This document shows positions 37,001 through 52,000 of a DNA stretch of 64,000 nt, in pieces. Below the pieces are notes generated by a model that made no database searches, was not told the origin of the DNA, and saw only the letters and a program-made list of their open reading frames with translations. The stretch lies in NCBI RefSeq assembly GCF_918797505.1, contig NC_092800.1:37190263-37254262 (forward strand). Reading direction: 5' to 3'. The position numbers were made by a program, and so were the translations under genes. Origin of the DNA: Bemisia tabaci. Its lineage: Eukaryota > Arthropoda > Insecta > Hemiptera > Aleyrodidae. The stretch's first letter is position 1; every line of letters begins with the position of its first letter.

Positions 37001-40000
37001 GATTGCCGTCGCGATACGTACATGATTGCAGATCCAGCAAACTGGCAACATTGTTTTTCTCCGTTTAAACCTACGGAAATTTATCGATTCTTGGAGGGGC
37101 CAGGTGCTCCGACCATAATCGATTTTTAAACATAGGTTTAAATGGAGGAAATCCGGTGTTATCAAATTGTTGGATCCATCTCCGATTGCGTATCACTGAC
37201 GGCTAGAGCAGTGGCGTGGCGTGAATTGCGATATATCGATTGTTATGGCATTTAAACCTATGAAAAAAGATCGATTATCAGGGTGTTCGCAGCGAACACC
37301 TTAGTAATCGATTCTTTACCATAGTTTCAAATGGCGAGATATCGATAATCGATTATTCACGCCACGCCACTGGGCTAGAGACTATTCATAGTCATATAGC
37401 GAAATAGGTATTACTATCTAAGAAAGGGAGGGGTGGAAAATTGTCTGTGAGGAATTACATCATTTTTGGAATAACCTTTCAAGAAAATACTAACCCACTA
37501 GGAGATGTAAGAATTCCTTCCGAGTGATGAAGTGATAGGAAGCGATTGTTATACGTCTACACTCTTCGTACGTCGTATCATCATCCCAGTGAGGGTTGAT
37601 TTTAGATAAAATGTCGGCGCAGTCATTGTGAAATCTCCACCACATCGTTGCTAAAGCCGTGAACGGTGGATTTTCGTTTGTTCTGAAATCACCTGTAATA
37701 TGAACCTTTCATTTAAAAACAAGAATACAACAGGGTTTATTAATCGGCCATTCTCAGAGAGAATCAAGCGCCAGATATACAAACGACCCGTTTTAAACCT
37801 CAGAGGCCAAAAGGCCATATTTATAGAAATAGATCGACCAGGTGATATACAAAGGAAACGAAGAGAAAATTGAACGATCCTCTAGATCAAGTGGGAAAAT
37901 GATGGACTAACTATTATGCAGGGTCCCTCGTTGGTTACCGTTAACTACAGTCAGTTATAATTACTTCTTTTTCCCTTTTTTCTTTTTTGAAAGTGTTGAT
38001 GTACAGCATTATGATAGTTACACTTTATGTAACTTTTTGTTTTGTTGGGTAACTAGTGATACCTATGGTTAAAATGAAGTTGTTAACTCAAATTAACATA
38101 AAAATGAAGTATTTATTTAACGTGTCGAAGTCTTTCGACCCTGGTCATCGTCAGGACATAACAAAGAATATCAATTTAAGACAATATACATGACTTAATT
38201 TGAGTAATATTAGTTCATACAAAAGTACCCTCCAACATAAAGCTTCACAAACATTGTCAAGATACGTTTGTATGAACTAATATTACTCAACGTAAATCAT
38301 GCATTGTCTTGAATTGTTGTTCTTTGTTAAGTCCTGACGATGACTAACGCCGGAAAGCTTCGACATATTAAATAAATACTTCAGGCTTATGTTATTTTGA
38401 GTTAACAACTTCATTTTAACCCATAGCATTGGCAACTCAAAGAAATAAAAGTAACCGTTTTTGTCCATATTGCAACTTTCCATTTCCACCGATGGGATAG
38501 CTTCATTTTCATTAACATTTCATTGATATATTTTGCTCGCAGATTTTCAATGTCCAAGGGAAAGAAAATTTAAAATCAAGTTCTATTTAATTTTGAAATA
38601 GTCCATATCAAAAAGAAAAAAAAAAGAGTTGGCACTTAAGCCTTTTTAAGAGTGAATGGACGGATTTCAACATGTTTTCCCCATTCGAAGTCAATTTTTT
38701 AGAAGACTTGTTTTCCTGCTCATCACTCTGCTGCAAAAAGCATGCCAATTTTAAAGGTCCAGCCTTCGACATAGTCGCTGCGTCGCAACAAAGAATAAAA
38801 GATGAGAAAAAAATCAAAGCAAGAGCATTGGCGGATAAAGCAATCTGGCAACATCGGATTTCCTCAATTTAAACCTATGGAAATGTATCGATTCTCGGAG
38901 GGGCCAGGTGCTCCGACATGAACCGATCATTTAGCATAGGTCTGAATGAAGGAAATTCGGTGTTGCCAAATTGCTAGATCCGCCTCTGAGCAAGAAGAGC
39001 TTACGTACCAGTAATGCAACAATAATGCGGGTCGTCCTTATGAAGATCACACACTGAGTGTGGATTTTTAAGATTGGGTGGAAACTTTTGATTGTCTATT
39101 ATCGTCTCCCTCAGCCGTCCACCCTTCATTTCTCTGAGGAACATGGAGTCATTCTTTGTCGAGCCGTACATCACGGAGTGATCCATGAAGTGTGATAGTG
39201 ATGTTAGCTGCAAGATTATATTAATAACATTGAATGAGCCCTCACTGCTTCCCGGCATAATTAAATTATTTAACTAACTAAATAATAATTGTTGATACTA
39301 AAAAAATATCGAGGGCTAAGGAACAGTACCACCCAACCGACAATTTTGCGGTGCTCTCATTCCATGTCCTTCAAAAGTTTCGAATAACTTTTTTGTTCAA
39401 ATGTTTCCCACTCTATGACCGTCAAAAGCTCTGGGATTTTTTTTAGATTTTTTCAGAGGTTCCAAAAAAGTTCTAAAAAATGCAAAAGATCCGGAACATT
39501 TCAGGAATTTCAAAAGTTCCGGGAAAAAGTCAGAAAAATCTCAAAAGTTCCAGAAGCCGGTACTAGTTCCGGGATATGGGAGCATTATATGAATTTAAGC
39601 AATTTTGGCAAATTTTAGCAATTTTGTGAAAAATGAGTTAGCGAATTTGCCATATTTTATAGTATAAAACACGCAAGCTGATGGTCGTTTTAGTTTTCCA
39701 ATTCTGTAGAGGAGCGCTGCAATGACGCTATGATGTATGAAAAACTTGCAAATCTAACCTTAATATTACAAAAATGGCAAAATTATCTCCTCGTCCTACA
39801 AAATTGTTAGTTTGCAGGTAGGTAATACCGCCGTGCTAAGGAAGAACGCCGTATGAACATTCGAGAGTTGCCAAATTTCCTTCGATAAAATGTTCCTTCG
39901 ATAAATATTCCTTCAATAAATGATGTTCCTCCGATGTGATGATACATTCGATAAATGTATGATATTATTTTTGAGGAAAGTTATGAACATCTGTTTTTTA

Positions 40001-43000
40001 AATTTTCAGATCTTCAGGTGAAATTGTGGACAAAATTATATGAAAAATTGGAAGAAAAATATTCATATGTTTACCACGAAATTTGTGTTTTATCAAAGGA
40101 TATTTGGCAACGCCTGAAGGTCCATACGGCGTTCTTCTTTAGCATGGCAGAATATTGTTCCTTAGTTTAATATGGATTTCATAAGATCCTCACGATTTCC
40201 CAATTTCTTTTATATTTTTATTGCATCTCTGTTGTATTTTTAATCTTTGGTGAAGAGGAATTATATAAATTATGTAAATCTTACCTTCATCACCCACTAA
40301 CATGCGATGAACCCAGTGTCACTACCAAACTTCTGAAACTCTTTGTCTCCCTAAATTTGAAAATCTAATTTTTTGTGTATATGCCCATCTTCCAAATTCT
40401 TTGTAAAGACGTTAATAGCCTTAGATGCTGAATGTCTTTAAATAAATTAACTAACCAACTTTACCGTACACGGAAAGAAATTAAATGTTAATTTAGCATT
40501 TATACTGTTAAAAAGATGTCCGACAAGTTTCAAATGCTGATTTTACATTTTAACAAATGCTAACGTAACTACGCCCACTGCAAAACGTACAAATTAAAAT
40601 GTTATGTTAGCATTTTTGTATTGTAAAATCAGCATTTGAAACTTGTCGGACATCTTTTTAACAGTATAAATGCTAAATCGACATTTAATTTCTCTCCGTG
40701 TACAATTTCTTAACAGTATATGAATGTGATGTTATGTTAGCATTTTTGTATTGTAAAATCAGCATTTGAAACTTGTCGGACATCTTTTTAACAGTATAAA
40801 TGCTAAATCGACATTTAATTTCTCTCCGTGTACAATTTCTTAACAGTATATGAATGTGATGTTATGTTAGCATTTTTGTATTGTAAAATCAGCATTTGAA
40901 ACTTGTCGGACATCTTTTTAACAGTATAAATGCTAAATCGACATTTAATTTCTCTCCGTGTACAATTTCTTAACAGTATATGAATGTGTATGGGTGTCTC
41001 ACTATTCTACTATCTCAAGCACACAGGTACTCTTTATAGCTATACTGTGAGAATAGTACTACACGAAATACAAACCTGCTGCAAAAAAGGCAAGTCACAG
41101 CCTAAATCCTGCATCGTCTGGGATCGTATCCTAGGTAAGCATTTGACGCCCTGCGGCCCATACTCTTCATCATCAGGTAGCACTTTAGTTGAGGTACAGT
41201 TCGCGGGCATTTCTTTCGGCCAATCGTTTCCATCACAGCAATTTGCCAAATCTGAAAAGTTCGACAACTATTCAACAACAGTTTTCACACATTTGTGAGG
41301 TGCAGTTCAAAGATGAGAGATAAAGAGTCTACACTCGTACCTACGGAAAAAAATAATGTTGTGGCAGAGGTCATTGAATCAATTGCCTGATCATTTATAG
41401 CATTGAAAAAAAAACTTTCAATTCAAAATTAAGACTGGACTCCTCTTAAGTCATTTAAAAAATATAAATAAATAAAACAGCGACTCAGGATGATTCATGT
41501 CGTTGCAAAATAAATAAACGTCACTTGAGTCATCATTTTGAAAGAAAAACTTAAATTTACTTGCGTCTAATTTGTGAAAATTGCGCGCAGCTATTGATTT
41601 CTGTATCGAATGCGAGGTTTTTTCCTAAAACTAATCTGTTTTTCATTTTTCTAAATTTTGCCAATTTTGGGGTTTAGAATGATCCTTTAGGCTCATGTGT
41701 CGAGGATATCCTCCTTCTTTTTGCTAAAAATTCAAAATCTGCCTTTTTTGACCTAATCGATGCGATATATCGCATGCCAGTTCGGTCACGTCACTTGAGC
41801 TTGACAAATCACCTTAAGGTCATTCGTCCTGGGCCTCTAGAGCACGCGAAAACGGATCCAAAAATGGACAACCCTGATCCTTGCTCACTAGGTCAGCGGT
41901 GGCGTGGCGTGGTTTGCGATTTCGATATCAATTGATCTGTCATGTAAACCTATGGAAAAGGATCGATTAACAGGATGTTCGCAGCGAACACTTCCATAAT
42001 CGATTCTTTATCACGGATTCAAATGGGGAAATATCGATATTCGATCATTCACGCCACGCCACTGCATATCAGTCGGTCGAAACGTCATTAATCATATGAG
42101 CAGACTTTAGGGTGGGTGGGGGGCTTAAACGACCAAAGAATCTAAGGCGAACCTCCTCCTAGTGAAAGGTCGCAAAATTCGACTATAATACTTTAATGGT
42201 GATTCATCCCGGGTTTTTAGTAAGACCGAACTTGCGCAGTGTCACATTGATTTATCAAAAATCTGGACAGATTTCCAATTTTCAGCCAAAAAAGGACTAT
42301 GGCCCCTACGCATCAGCCTAGAGAATCAATATTAACCAAAAAATTGCAACATTTGGAGAAATGAAAGCAGGGTTGTTTCTGAAAGAAATACCTTGTTTAT
42401 TCGCCATGGAGGCCTGAGGGGTTTTGCAATGCGGAACCACTATTCCTGGTTTATTTTAGAAGCAACTTACATGCCATTGGTTTCTCTATGCAAAGAGGCG
42501 CTTTTATGTGAGAGCCAGAGATAGCGGTTCCTTACTGCAAAATGTAATCCAACTGTACCGAATGCAAATTTTTTTTCTCCGAGAACAATCCTGCTTTCAT
42601 TTCTCCGAATTTTGCAATTTTTTTGATTGAGGTTGATTCTGTAGGCCCAAGCGCAGAGGTTATCTTCCTTTTCTTGGCTTGAAAGTGGGAATATGTCCAG
42701 ATTTTTGACATAAGCGATGCTATATCTCGCACACCAGTTCAGCCACGTCAAAAACCTGTGATGAAACACCATAGAAGTATTAAAGTGACAGTTTTTTACC
42801 ATAAAAAAGGAGTTGGTTCCCTGAAGGTCGTTTAAATTTGGTGCTCCTCCGCTAAAATCCGCTCAAATAACCACCCAAGTAGCATTGTCATCTACTTTCT
42901 AGGTGGCGCTCATCAAGAAAATGTCTACTTTCTAAATAGTACAATTTTCTTGAAAGAAAATAGATATAAAGTAGATCTAGAAAATAGACATAAGAAAATA

Positions 43001-46000
43001 CATTTTTTCCTTGCATTTCCTTAAAAGAAAACATTCAGAAATTGGCTAAAAAATAATTCTACTTTCAATAAATTTTCTATCTTTTTTCCAAATGCAAAGT
43101 TGACAGAAAGTAGACCTATGAAATAGATCTATTTTCTTTGGTTGGACTTTTGACTCGCAATGTTTTTTCTCTCTGTTTTCTAGATAACTCTCATTTTCTT
43201 GGTATTGTCTAGAAGTTTTCTTAATATTTTTTTTTTTGGAAAAAATTCTATTTTGCTACTTGAGCAATGACGTTCGACCGACTGACCTCGTGAGCGGGGA
43301 TTGCAGTTGGCCATTCATTGATCCGTTTTCGCGTGCTTCTGTTTCCATTTATTGTCTCGTTCGTTTTATCGGTTTTTGTTTCGGAGCTTGAACAAGTATT
43401 CAATTCAAGTTCAGACAGCAGTTTTCCTGTCCTCCTTCTGATTTTCCGGTTCTCAAGTTATGTAAGTTTTATTTCATCTCATCCGACGTACACCAGCAAA
43501 ATAAGCATCGTTTTTTATCAGAGACAACAAATTTTAGAATCCCCGCTAACAATCTCACTAGTGTAATCGGGTGTGGTAACAGTTAAGTTCAAATCTAACG
43601 CTGTTTGAGAAACTTGTCGGGCTCAAAATTCGCCAAATGATGACTGGTGGATATCGGGGTCAGTACTTTACTGAACGAGTGTTTGCAAATTAAGTTAGGA
43701 GTGCTAAACCGAAGTTATCAGTTGTCGATCATCATTACGTCATCTTCCGGCCAAAGTATCGCAAGCGCCATGCGACGTTTAAAAATTTCCGCCGCCATTT
43801 TATTTTTTACAAAGAAATTTTTGGTTGAATCTGTTTGAAAATTGCATTGAATTTTATCAGCAGCACAAAGAAAATTCAGTGAAATTTTCAAACAGATCCA
43901 ACCAAAAATTCCTCCGTAAAAAAATTAAATGGTGGCGGGAATGTTTAAACGTCGCATGGCGCTTGTGATACTTTGGCCGGAAGCTGACGATTAGGTGAAT
44001 CTGAGCTTTGGCTTCCAAAAGGCACTTTTCCCTGTAAGATAGATATCAGTGCAGAATCTCTAAAATGTGTAGTCTCTTTTTTTATACCTGATTTTCTTTT
44101 TTAAGTTAACCTGCCGGCTGATTTTTCATTTTTGTTTCTTATTTTTTTGACACGGTAGGACCAGACTAAAATTACATTGTGGTTTGTCGAGTTTATCCAG
44201 CTCAATTATTTTGACATGCTTTTTATAGGATTAACGAGCTATATGTATTAGTACCTTCTTCGCTGGGAAAAGTGTAATGAACATCCATTTGAATTGAAGA
44301 GTAACGATTGCCATTAAGGCTCTAATAAAAACCTTCGCCTTTGGGTTTAGGTTCTACAAAAAACACGGATCTCACACAAAGAATACCTATGTTCTGAGTT
44401 CCAAATAATGCTAAAAATATGAAATACTAATAATTCAAGCTTACTTCCGGATGCTTCAGTCGTAATACACGTGTCGTGAGAGATCCACTGGGCAAAAACT
44501 ACGAAGAGGTAGGAAATTTTTTTGTTCAAGATTATTTTATCTTTCAAGATTTGCGCGCGGCAAAGTCTTGCATTTGGCAGTTCACCGCCGTCCTGCGCTC
44601 TCCTGTGTTTTGATTTCCCTGTTAAGATTAAAAAACAAGAGTTCAGTCTTTAAATGTGAGTAAAGCGAAACAAATTACTTTAATTTTCGATTAAAATGTG
44701 CAAGTATTCCTGTTCTTCTAGGAGATGAAAAAAAATTATAGTTAGTTAGTTAGTTATTATAATTGTAAGACATTCAGTGTCTCAGGCTATTAACGTCTTT
44801 ACAAATAATTTTGAAAATGGGAGTATAAACGAAAATTTAGATTTTTAAATTAAGAGATGGTGAAGAGTTTTAGAATTTTGGTGGTAATATTGGGTTCATC
44901 GCATGTAAGAGGGTTTGTATTTCTGTTGATTGTAGGGGAGTAGATCTGTGATTGGAGATATCGGAGGGAAGAGCAGTCCAGTGCAGCAGGCCCATTCATA
45001 ACTATACATCTATATGGTTGCCTTATCATCGATTCACATCATTTCACAACTTGCCACGATATTTCGATGACGCGTTGTCATATCTGTCTTTATGACAGTT
45101 CAAAGATGTCCAATTACGATGGGAAATATCTGTGTGCTACAGATGTAGTATTTGTAAGATTTTTTTAATACGATCGATCAATCAATTTAACAAATTTCTA
45201 TAAAATAAGTAGGACATAAGAAAAAATTGGAATCCAACCCTTGGGGTTTTTTATAGAATTCTCAGCTGCAAGAGAGAGTGCTCAACTGCTCACCGTCCGC
45301 ATATTCAGGTGCGAGTAGCCGCAAGAGAGCGGAATCCTTCATTCCCCACATGGGAAAATTAAGGTTATTACACTTCCCATCATACGTTCTATACCTTGAG
45401 TGCCTCTCTTTGTCACAGTTGTCGATTTTAATGCACTTATCAGCAATATCTTGGTCCTTGTTTGGTTGAGGGGTGAAATTTCTAGGGTAGAATCCATCGT
45501 CAACGCTGAAAATGAAGATCAAATGGAAATGAAAATAAGCATTTAAAAATATACGATTTAAAAGCTCTGAGAGATAGTTGAGGGTGGAGAGAGAGAGACA
45601 GAAGGAAATATACAAAGGTAGAAGCAGAGGTATGGAAAAGTTGCCTTCATCCGCAAGTGGTGCTGTGTCATCGGCAGAATAAATAAGAAATTAAAGGAAA
45701 ATAACAGAAGGAAGATAAAGAAGAAAGTGGCAATAGCGAAGAGACATCTGAAGTTTCATATGACATCATCAGAATAAATTCTTATAAATTCTTTTCTCGT
45801 AGGTGTTTGGTCCTGTTAAATCATTTTTTCCGGCAATATGTCCTTGACGTTATCTTGTCATATAGATAATATGATTTAATGATGACTTTTTGAGAAAGTT
45901 CATCGATATATAAAATGTCGAACCTTTATCTAAACCCCGCTGTAGACTGGAGCGTGCATGGAGAAACTTTTACAACACATCTGATGGCAATCCTACGAAG

Positions 46001-49000
46001 TCCTAAACATTTTTACTGTTGGTTAAGTGACTATTTTTATTAAAAAAATTACGTTTATTTCAATGGGTGATGATGAACAGGGCCGCATTTACCTAGTTGC
46101 CGCCCATGGGCCGCCTGTATTTTGCCGCCCTCATCTTATTCGTTTTGAAACATCAATAAAAACCGTCAAGTGAACGTGCCAGAGGGAGAGAGATGCATAA
46201 GACACATTTACTCGTGTTGGATACATTTTTTGCGGAAGCCCTGTCAACACTACTAGCAAAAATTCACGGAACTTGGCGCGAAAGTTAAGTTCCGTAAACC
46301 TGTCTTTGTGTGGACAATGCCTTCCATTAATAAGAAATGAACGAAAACATTATGAAAGAACAATCATAAATGTGGTTCAATAATTTTAACTTCCACCGTC
46401 GCGCCGTGCTGATCGCACTTTGTATGGGGCAATGCGTGAAGTATTCCTACACTCTTGTAGGCGCTATGCATTTCACGCCGACCGCTGCTGAACGCACTGT
46501 GTTTGACGCAATGCGTGAAGTATTTATGCAGTCTTGAAGGCGCTATGCGTTACACGGCGACCGCTGCTGACCGCACTGTGTTTGACGCTATGCGTGAAGT
46601 ATTCATGCAGTCTTGTAGGCGCTAATATGTGTTACATGCTGACCGCCGCGCCGAGGGCCTCTCCTTTTCATCTTGTCCTCGTCATCATTGCTCTCTGCGC
46701 CGCCGCCGGCCGCTCCAGGCCAAATTGCGTGTTTGGTTTCTCTCTCAACTAGACTAATGAATGGGCAGCCAACCTTCTGACACAAAAATGTCACTGACAA
46801 AATTCAGATTCCATTGTCAGACCAAAACGGCCAAGAATGTTCATAAATGAGCGTTCTGGCCAAATTATTGCGTGTTTGGTTTCTCTCATAACTCGACTAT
46901 AATTACAGGTGCTGTCTTCTGTATCACCGCAAAACGACAAAATTAGAAATTACGATACTCACAGGAAATGCAAGATTTTGTCGCCTTTTCCCGTTTGCAA
47001 TTGTATTTTTATACCACATTCAAAAAAAAAGAATTGCCAAATTTGCCGCCATGGGCCGCGGCCCCATAACCGGCCCCCTTAATCCGGCCCTGATGATAAA
47101 AAAAATAAAAACCAGACTGAAATTCTCGGGTGACACTTTATTTGTTCGAAGGAACATAAGCTTATGGTTTTCCAACCATCGGAGGGTGCGTAAGCGGAAA
47201 GCAAAGTTACATTCGAATTTCCAATAAGCCCTGGGGATAAGATGCCCCCCGCTCACCCCGAATGCATTCTGAAAAAAAACATACTATTGCATTACTTGAA
47301 TGGAACGGTGTGTTCCGTTCACTTCCGTGGCTAACGGGAACACAGATTATGTTCCCTCGGAAAAATTATCGAAATAAACACATGCACCACCAACACACAT
47401 GCGCTCGAAATTTTTACCAGTGCAGACTATTTTTACGCATGTCAATTCAACTAAGTCTCAACATCTGAAGCTGGTGGGAACGGAGCATCATTTTTTCCAA
47501 ACTTTACATTACTTTATCGGGAAAACGAAAGTTATGAAATGGCCAGCTTTGATGATCAGTCTGTAGCCAGAGTGTTTAGTGAAAGGTTTCTTCATCAATT
47601 TTTCCGGAAAAATGTCCAGTAAAAATCGAGCATACGGTTGTAAAGGTTGTAGAAGAATGTTGGAGTATTTTATGATTAATTGGACGTATTTCTGCCAAAC
47701 GGAACTATGTTCATTAGGGCTGGTCGCCGCCCAACAGAAATTTGCAGCATATTGCAGCAATATTGCAGCAATATTGTCAATATTGAAACAATATTGTCAT
47801 GTAAATATTTCCTTAAATACACTGCAGAAATATGTTGACAATATTGCTAAAATATTTCATGACAATATTGTAACAATATATTTATAAAAATGTTTTAAAT
47901 ATATTTACAAAATATATTTATGTAATTACTTTTAAAACAGTTTGTAAAATATATTTACAAAATATTTTAAAATTATTTTAGAAATATTAGTTTAAAAATA
48001 TTTGTTTAATATTATGTTAAAAATATTTTATAAATATTTTTGTAATATTTAAAAATTAATTGCTAAAATGGCAAAAAATGGTTTGCGATTTCTGCAATTT
48101 GCTTTTTTTGCTAAAATGCCCACCCTCGTGGCGAGAACGACAAAACAATTTGCAAAAGTGGTAATTTTATTGTGCGAAAATGGCAAACTATACTTTTGCG
48201 AAATTAACATTACTAGTTTATGCTATTATGGCTAAAATTTTTGCTAGATTTTCAAAATGTTTGCCAAATTAGCGTATGGTTTTGCTCTGTTTACCAATTA
48301 TTTTGCGGAACTTACTAAAATCAATCGCTAGAAAAAAGAAAGGGGGGGGGGGAAGAAAAGACAAAAAGAAGGGAAAAAAATAAATAACATAACATAAATA
48401 CATCGACATAAATTCAAACTAGGAAAAAGCTCAAATAATTAAAACTGGAAAAAGACGCAATTATAAAAAACAGTAATTTGGTAAAGAAAAAAATGAGAGA
48501 GAGTTAAAAAAAACGAAAATTTGTAATACATGAATAGGAATATGTTGAGTACAATTAATAAAGAATTTGAAACACAAATTACAGGATGAAATAAAAAATA
48601 ATAAATAAATAATAAATAATAAATTCTGGTAAAATATTATAAGAATCCGTCAATAAACAAACATATTACGGACTCAGAGGCCTGCGATAGTTAAGAGATT
48701 GAATTTACGGGCCCATCTACATCAAGCCTGGCTGGTCTGGTGGTAAAGTACTGGACTTCGGATATCAACTCCACCCGAGGCGTGGGTTCTAATCCCGACT
48801 AGGACGGCGCGGATTTTAAGGTCAGTAACAACTCTACGATCCACAACCTGGACGCATGTGTACATTAGAAAGAAAATTAGTACCAAAGACGTCTCCTAGA
48901 GTGCGCGCACACGGATATGGAATATGATAACCTCATCGCAAGTAAATATTTTTAAAATATATTATCAATATTACCTTGACAATATTGCTGCAATATTGTC

Positions 49001-52000
49001 AGGGGGGCGGACAACAAACTATTGCAGCAATATTATTTCGATATTGTTAAAATATTGTTAAAATGTTTTTGACAATATTTCAGCAATATTTTTAAAATAT
49101 TTCCGTGTTGGGCGGGTCTGAGACCCATAAGATTATATGCATAGCAGGGCTCACGTCATAATGTGCATAGTTTCGTTTGGCAGAAACACGTCCAATAAGT
49201 GGTCAGACTAGTTGGTCAAAGCGTGTAATGAGTGGTGAATCGACTACTCTGTGAAGTGAAAGATGGAAAACTAACCATCCCTCAGACTGAAGAGCATATT
49301 GAAATGAATAACTTTGGTTAAATTATCAATTAATTTTTTGATTTTTTGAAGATTTTAGAATGTCTCGGGGGAATTTCAAAAATTGTTACATTTTTCAAAG
49401 ATACAAACAAATTCTGAATCTCAAAAATCTACACGAAAATGCCACAATAATGTCTATATATCACCCCGGGACACACGCCCATAAGTGCAAAAAAAACAAA
49501 AAACGAAAGAAAAAACTTTTTTTAAAAAATACTTTAAGATTAGAGAACTACTAAGATAAGAGAGTTGAGAATAGTTTAGATTAAAAAATAAATTTGATAC
49601 AGTGAATAAATCAATGAAAAACATGTTATAATTAGATCATGCAGATCAGCCAAGATGACAGCATGTCTCTGCATTACGCAAAGACTCCGGCTAGAGGGGA
49701 AAAACTAATGTCGAGTACAATTTTACCCTTGCAGATTTAACAATATAAATTTATAAAATAAAAGACAACGACCCGATCTCTATGAATACGCCCTTTGAAA
49801 ATACCTTTTATATATACCTTTAGGATTACCGACCTCTAAACTCCAATGAAGTGCCTTCATTTCAACGATATGCAATTCGATCTACTGCGCGTTGAAATAA
49901 ATGCTGATTGCCACTACGTTCTTCAAAGCAATTTTTCAAAAACGGTAAGTTTTACTATTTCCACAGATTAGTTAATTCTTATTACCCCGGTATTCTTCGG
50001 AATTATTATTAAAGTCGCTTTACAACGCACTCTGGCGTTCTACGACCCCCAAACGCCACATATGCCTGTCTTCCCAGAGGTTATCGGGCAACTGACACCG
50101 CAGCATCTCTTCGTCAACGCCCTGCCGCCAACCCTTTACGGGACGTCCCCGCCGCCTCTTCCCAGGTGGTACCCAATCCAAAACTTGTTTGGGCAACCTC
50201 TCCTCCGACATTCTTTGCACATGTCCATACCAGCATAACTGCCTGGACATGACGTCGTGCACGATATCTTTCTCAACCTTCATCACCTGGCAAATTCTCT
50301 CATTACGGACACGGTCCCGTCTCGAAATGCCGGCAGATCGCCGCCAAAAATCCATTCTTCGGAATGGTTAATTTTAAATCCTTTGGCCAGCCGTGTTTCG
50401 ATTTTTTATGAATTGTATGACCTCTTACGGGAAGAGTTCGTGTTTAATCCACGGAGGCAAACTTATGTATCTGTAGAGCGAATTTTGTTGAATTTTTGTT
50501 TTTGTTCGGTTGGCAAGTCGATTTTCGAAATTTCATCAGAAAACGCTCCGGTGTCTTGCAGAGTGAATAATTGCAAGCGGGTTAGTCCAATTTTCTTCCT
50601 ATTCTTCTTTTTTTTGCCAAGGAAGGATGTTTAAGTTGCATTTTACTCTTATTTCCAAAAGTAGGATACCTAAGCGCATACCTATGACAAGCCGGATAAT
50701 GATATCCGTCAGGAGCACTCCCCGGTTGCATATCTCCGTAAACACGCTGCAAGAGATCTGCTTTAATCGAAGAAAGTCTGCTAGGTATGGATCGAGTTTT
50801 CTTAGCAGGTGGATCTCTAGTACTTCGATTTGCGAGGGGTGTGGAAGACCTGCCGTAGAAAAGAAAGGGGGAAAATAATGACTTCTACTTACTTTCCGAC
50901 CCTGAAAAATACCCGCGAAATTCCTTAAAACATACACGTAATGCGTCAGAGAGTCAATTTTAGGACTAGCTTATCTTAAATGCATAATGCATTCGTCTAC
51001 ATGGTTTGATATTCATCATAAAAAGTGCTCATTCATCATTTCGGAGGCATTTATTTTATGACGAGTGACTAGTAAAGGAATTTTAAATAAGAAATTGATG
51101 AATTTCAGTTGGCAGTGAGTGGCGAAGTATGTGATGTGCCATCTACCTGTTCGATGGCCGAAGTTTGAAATCACGAATCTCCGTTTGTGAACTTGCAGAC
51201 TTCCTGTTATACTTTATTGTTTCTGTGGAAAACTAGACACCGAAATTTCTGAGAAACTTCCGTGATTATTTCTTTCCGATAGCAGAATATTCTGTAAAAC
51301 TTTCAAGCTATATCGTTGACTTGTTTCTCTTCGAAAAATAAGACAGGAGGGAAAATTTTGAAATACCGCAACAAGAATACGTAGTTTCGCACTTTAGCCA
51401 TCGATTTGTCTCTTAAAAGACTGTATGAGAAAGGAATGAAGTTGCCTAAAAGGAAGCAAGATCGGAATAGAGATGGAGAATGCGGAGAAATAACGAGGTG
51501 CTAATAGAAACGTGATTTGCTATTGATAAATCATCATCAAAATTATTGAAAATGATACATATTAGTCATTCTGTAATTTTTGCGGAAGAAAATCGAAACG
51601 ATATACAATTACTGTAGGCTCTTGACCCCCCAAGTCATCATTTCTTGTCACAGTTCATTCTACTGCTAAGCCGATTTTCATGATTTTTACGGCTATTAAT
51701 AGGTGATTGTCTCTAGATGAGCCCGCTCTATTCAGATTTTGGAATCCTGACTCAGGTTTTGAATATTACATGATAAAGTTGCGAATTCTCCCATTTAAAG
51801 AGTGTGAAAAGTCATTCTTTCTCATTTTTCGTTCTAAGGATTTACCGGGCCGATTTTTGTGATTTTTGTTGCTATCGATAGACGTAGTCCTCACATAAGT
51901 CAGCGCTATTTGGATAAGCTCAGGGGGCCCTGCGAAGTGAGCTTCCACGAGTTGTGCCGCGTAGCAGCCAGGGGCTGTTGTCTCCTTTGTATATGTATTA

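Larger units (their letters stand above)
25730..37494 (-). other. Peroxidase intron 7 (11.8 kb) with gap and tandem duplication
   Basis: Between exons 7 and 8. Contains a 100-N gap (28071-28170), a 3.8-kb head-to-tail duplication (28171-35782), about 480-bp satellite units (27740-28070 and 35783-36900), hAT elements at 37021-37188 and 37209-37372, a foldback with CAGGGTGTCCC ends (26535-27116) and others. Its true length is uncertain. Confidence 0.75.

Noticed and set aside
36510..37025. 171-codon open frame
   Set aside because: Lies in the ~480-bp tandem repeats and runs on into a hAT element. The differences between units are almost all nonsynonymous, and no domain is recognisable.
40601..40988. 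CRISPR-like regular repeats
   Set aside because: Repeats are 130 bp, contiguous without spacers, and derived from a transposon arm in a eukaryotic genome.
46534..46752. Frames such as 46534-46752, 59832-60131 and 59873-60190
   Set aside because: Similar to each other only because they translate the GC-rich subrepeats of two hAT elements.
48726..48800. Functional tRNA gene
   Set aside because: A- and B-box-like sequences are present, but the stems do not pair properly and it sits inside a transposon, so a SINE-like origin is more likely.
50257..50878. + strand frames of 83-125 codons
   Set aside because: Overlap the retrotransposon tail and peroxidase exon 2 on the opposite strand. No domain or signal of their own.
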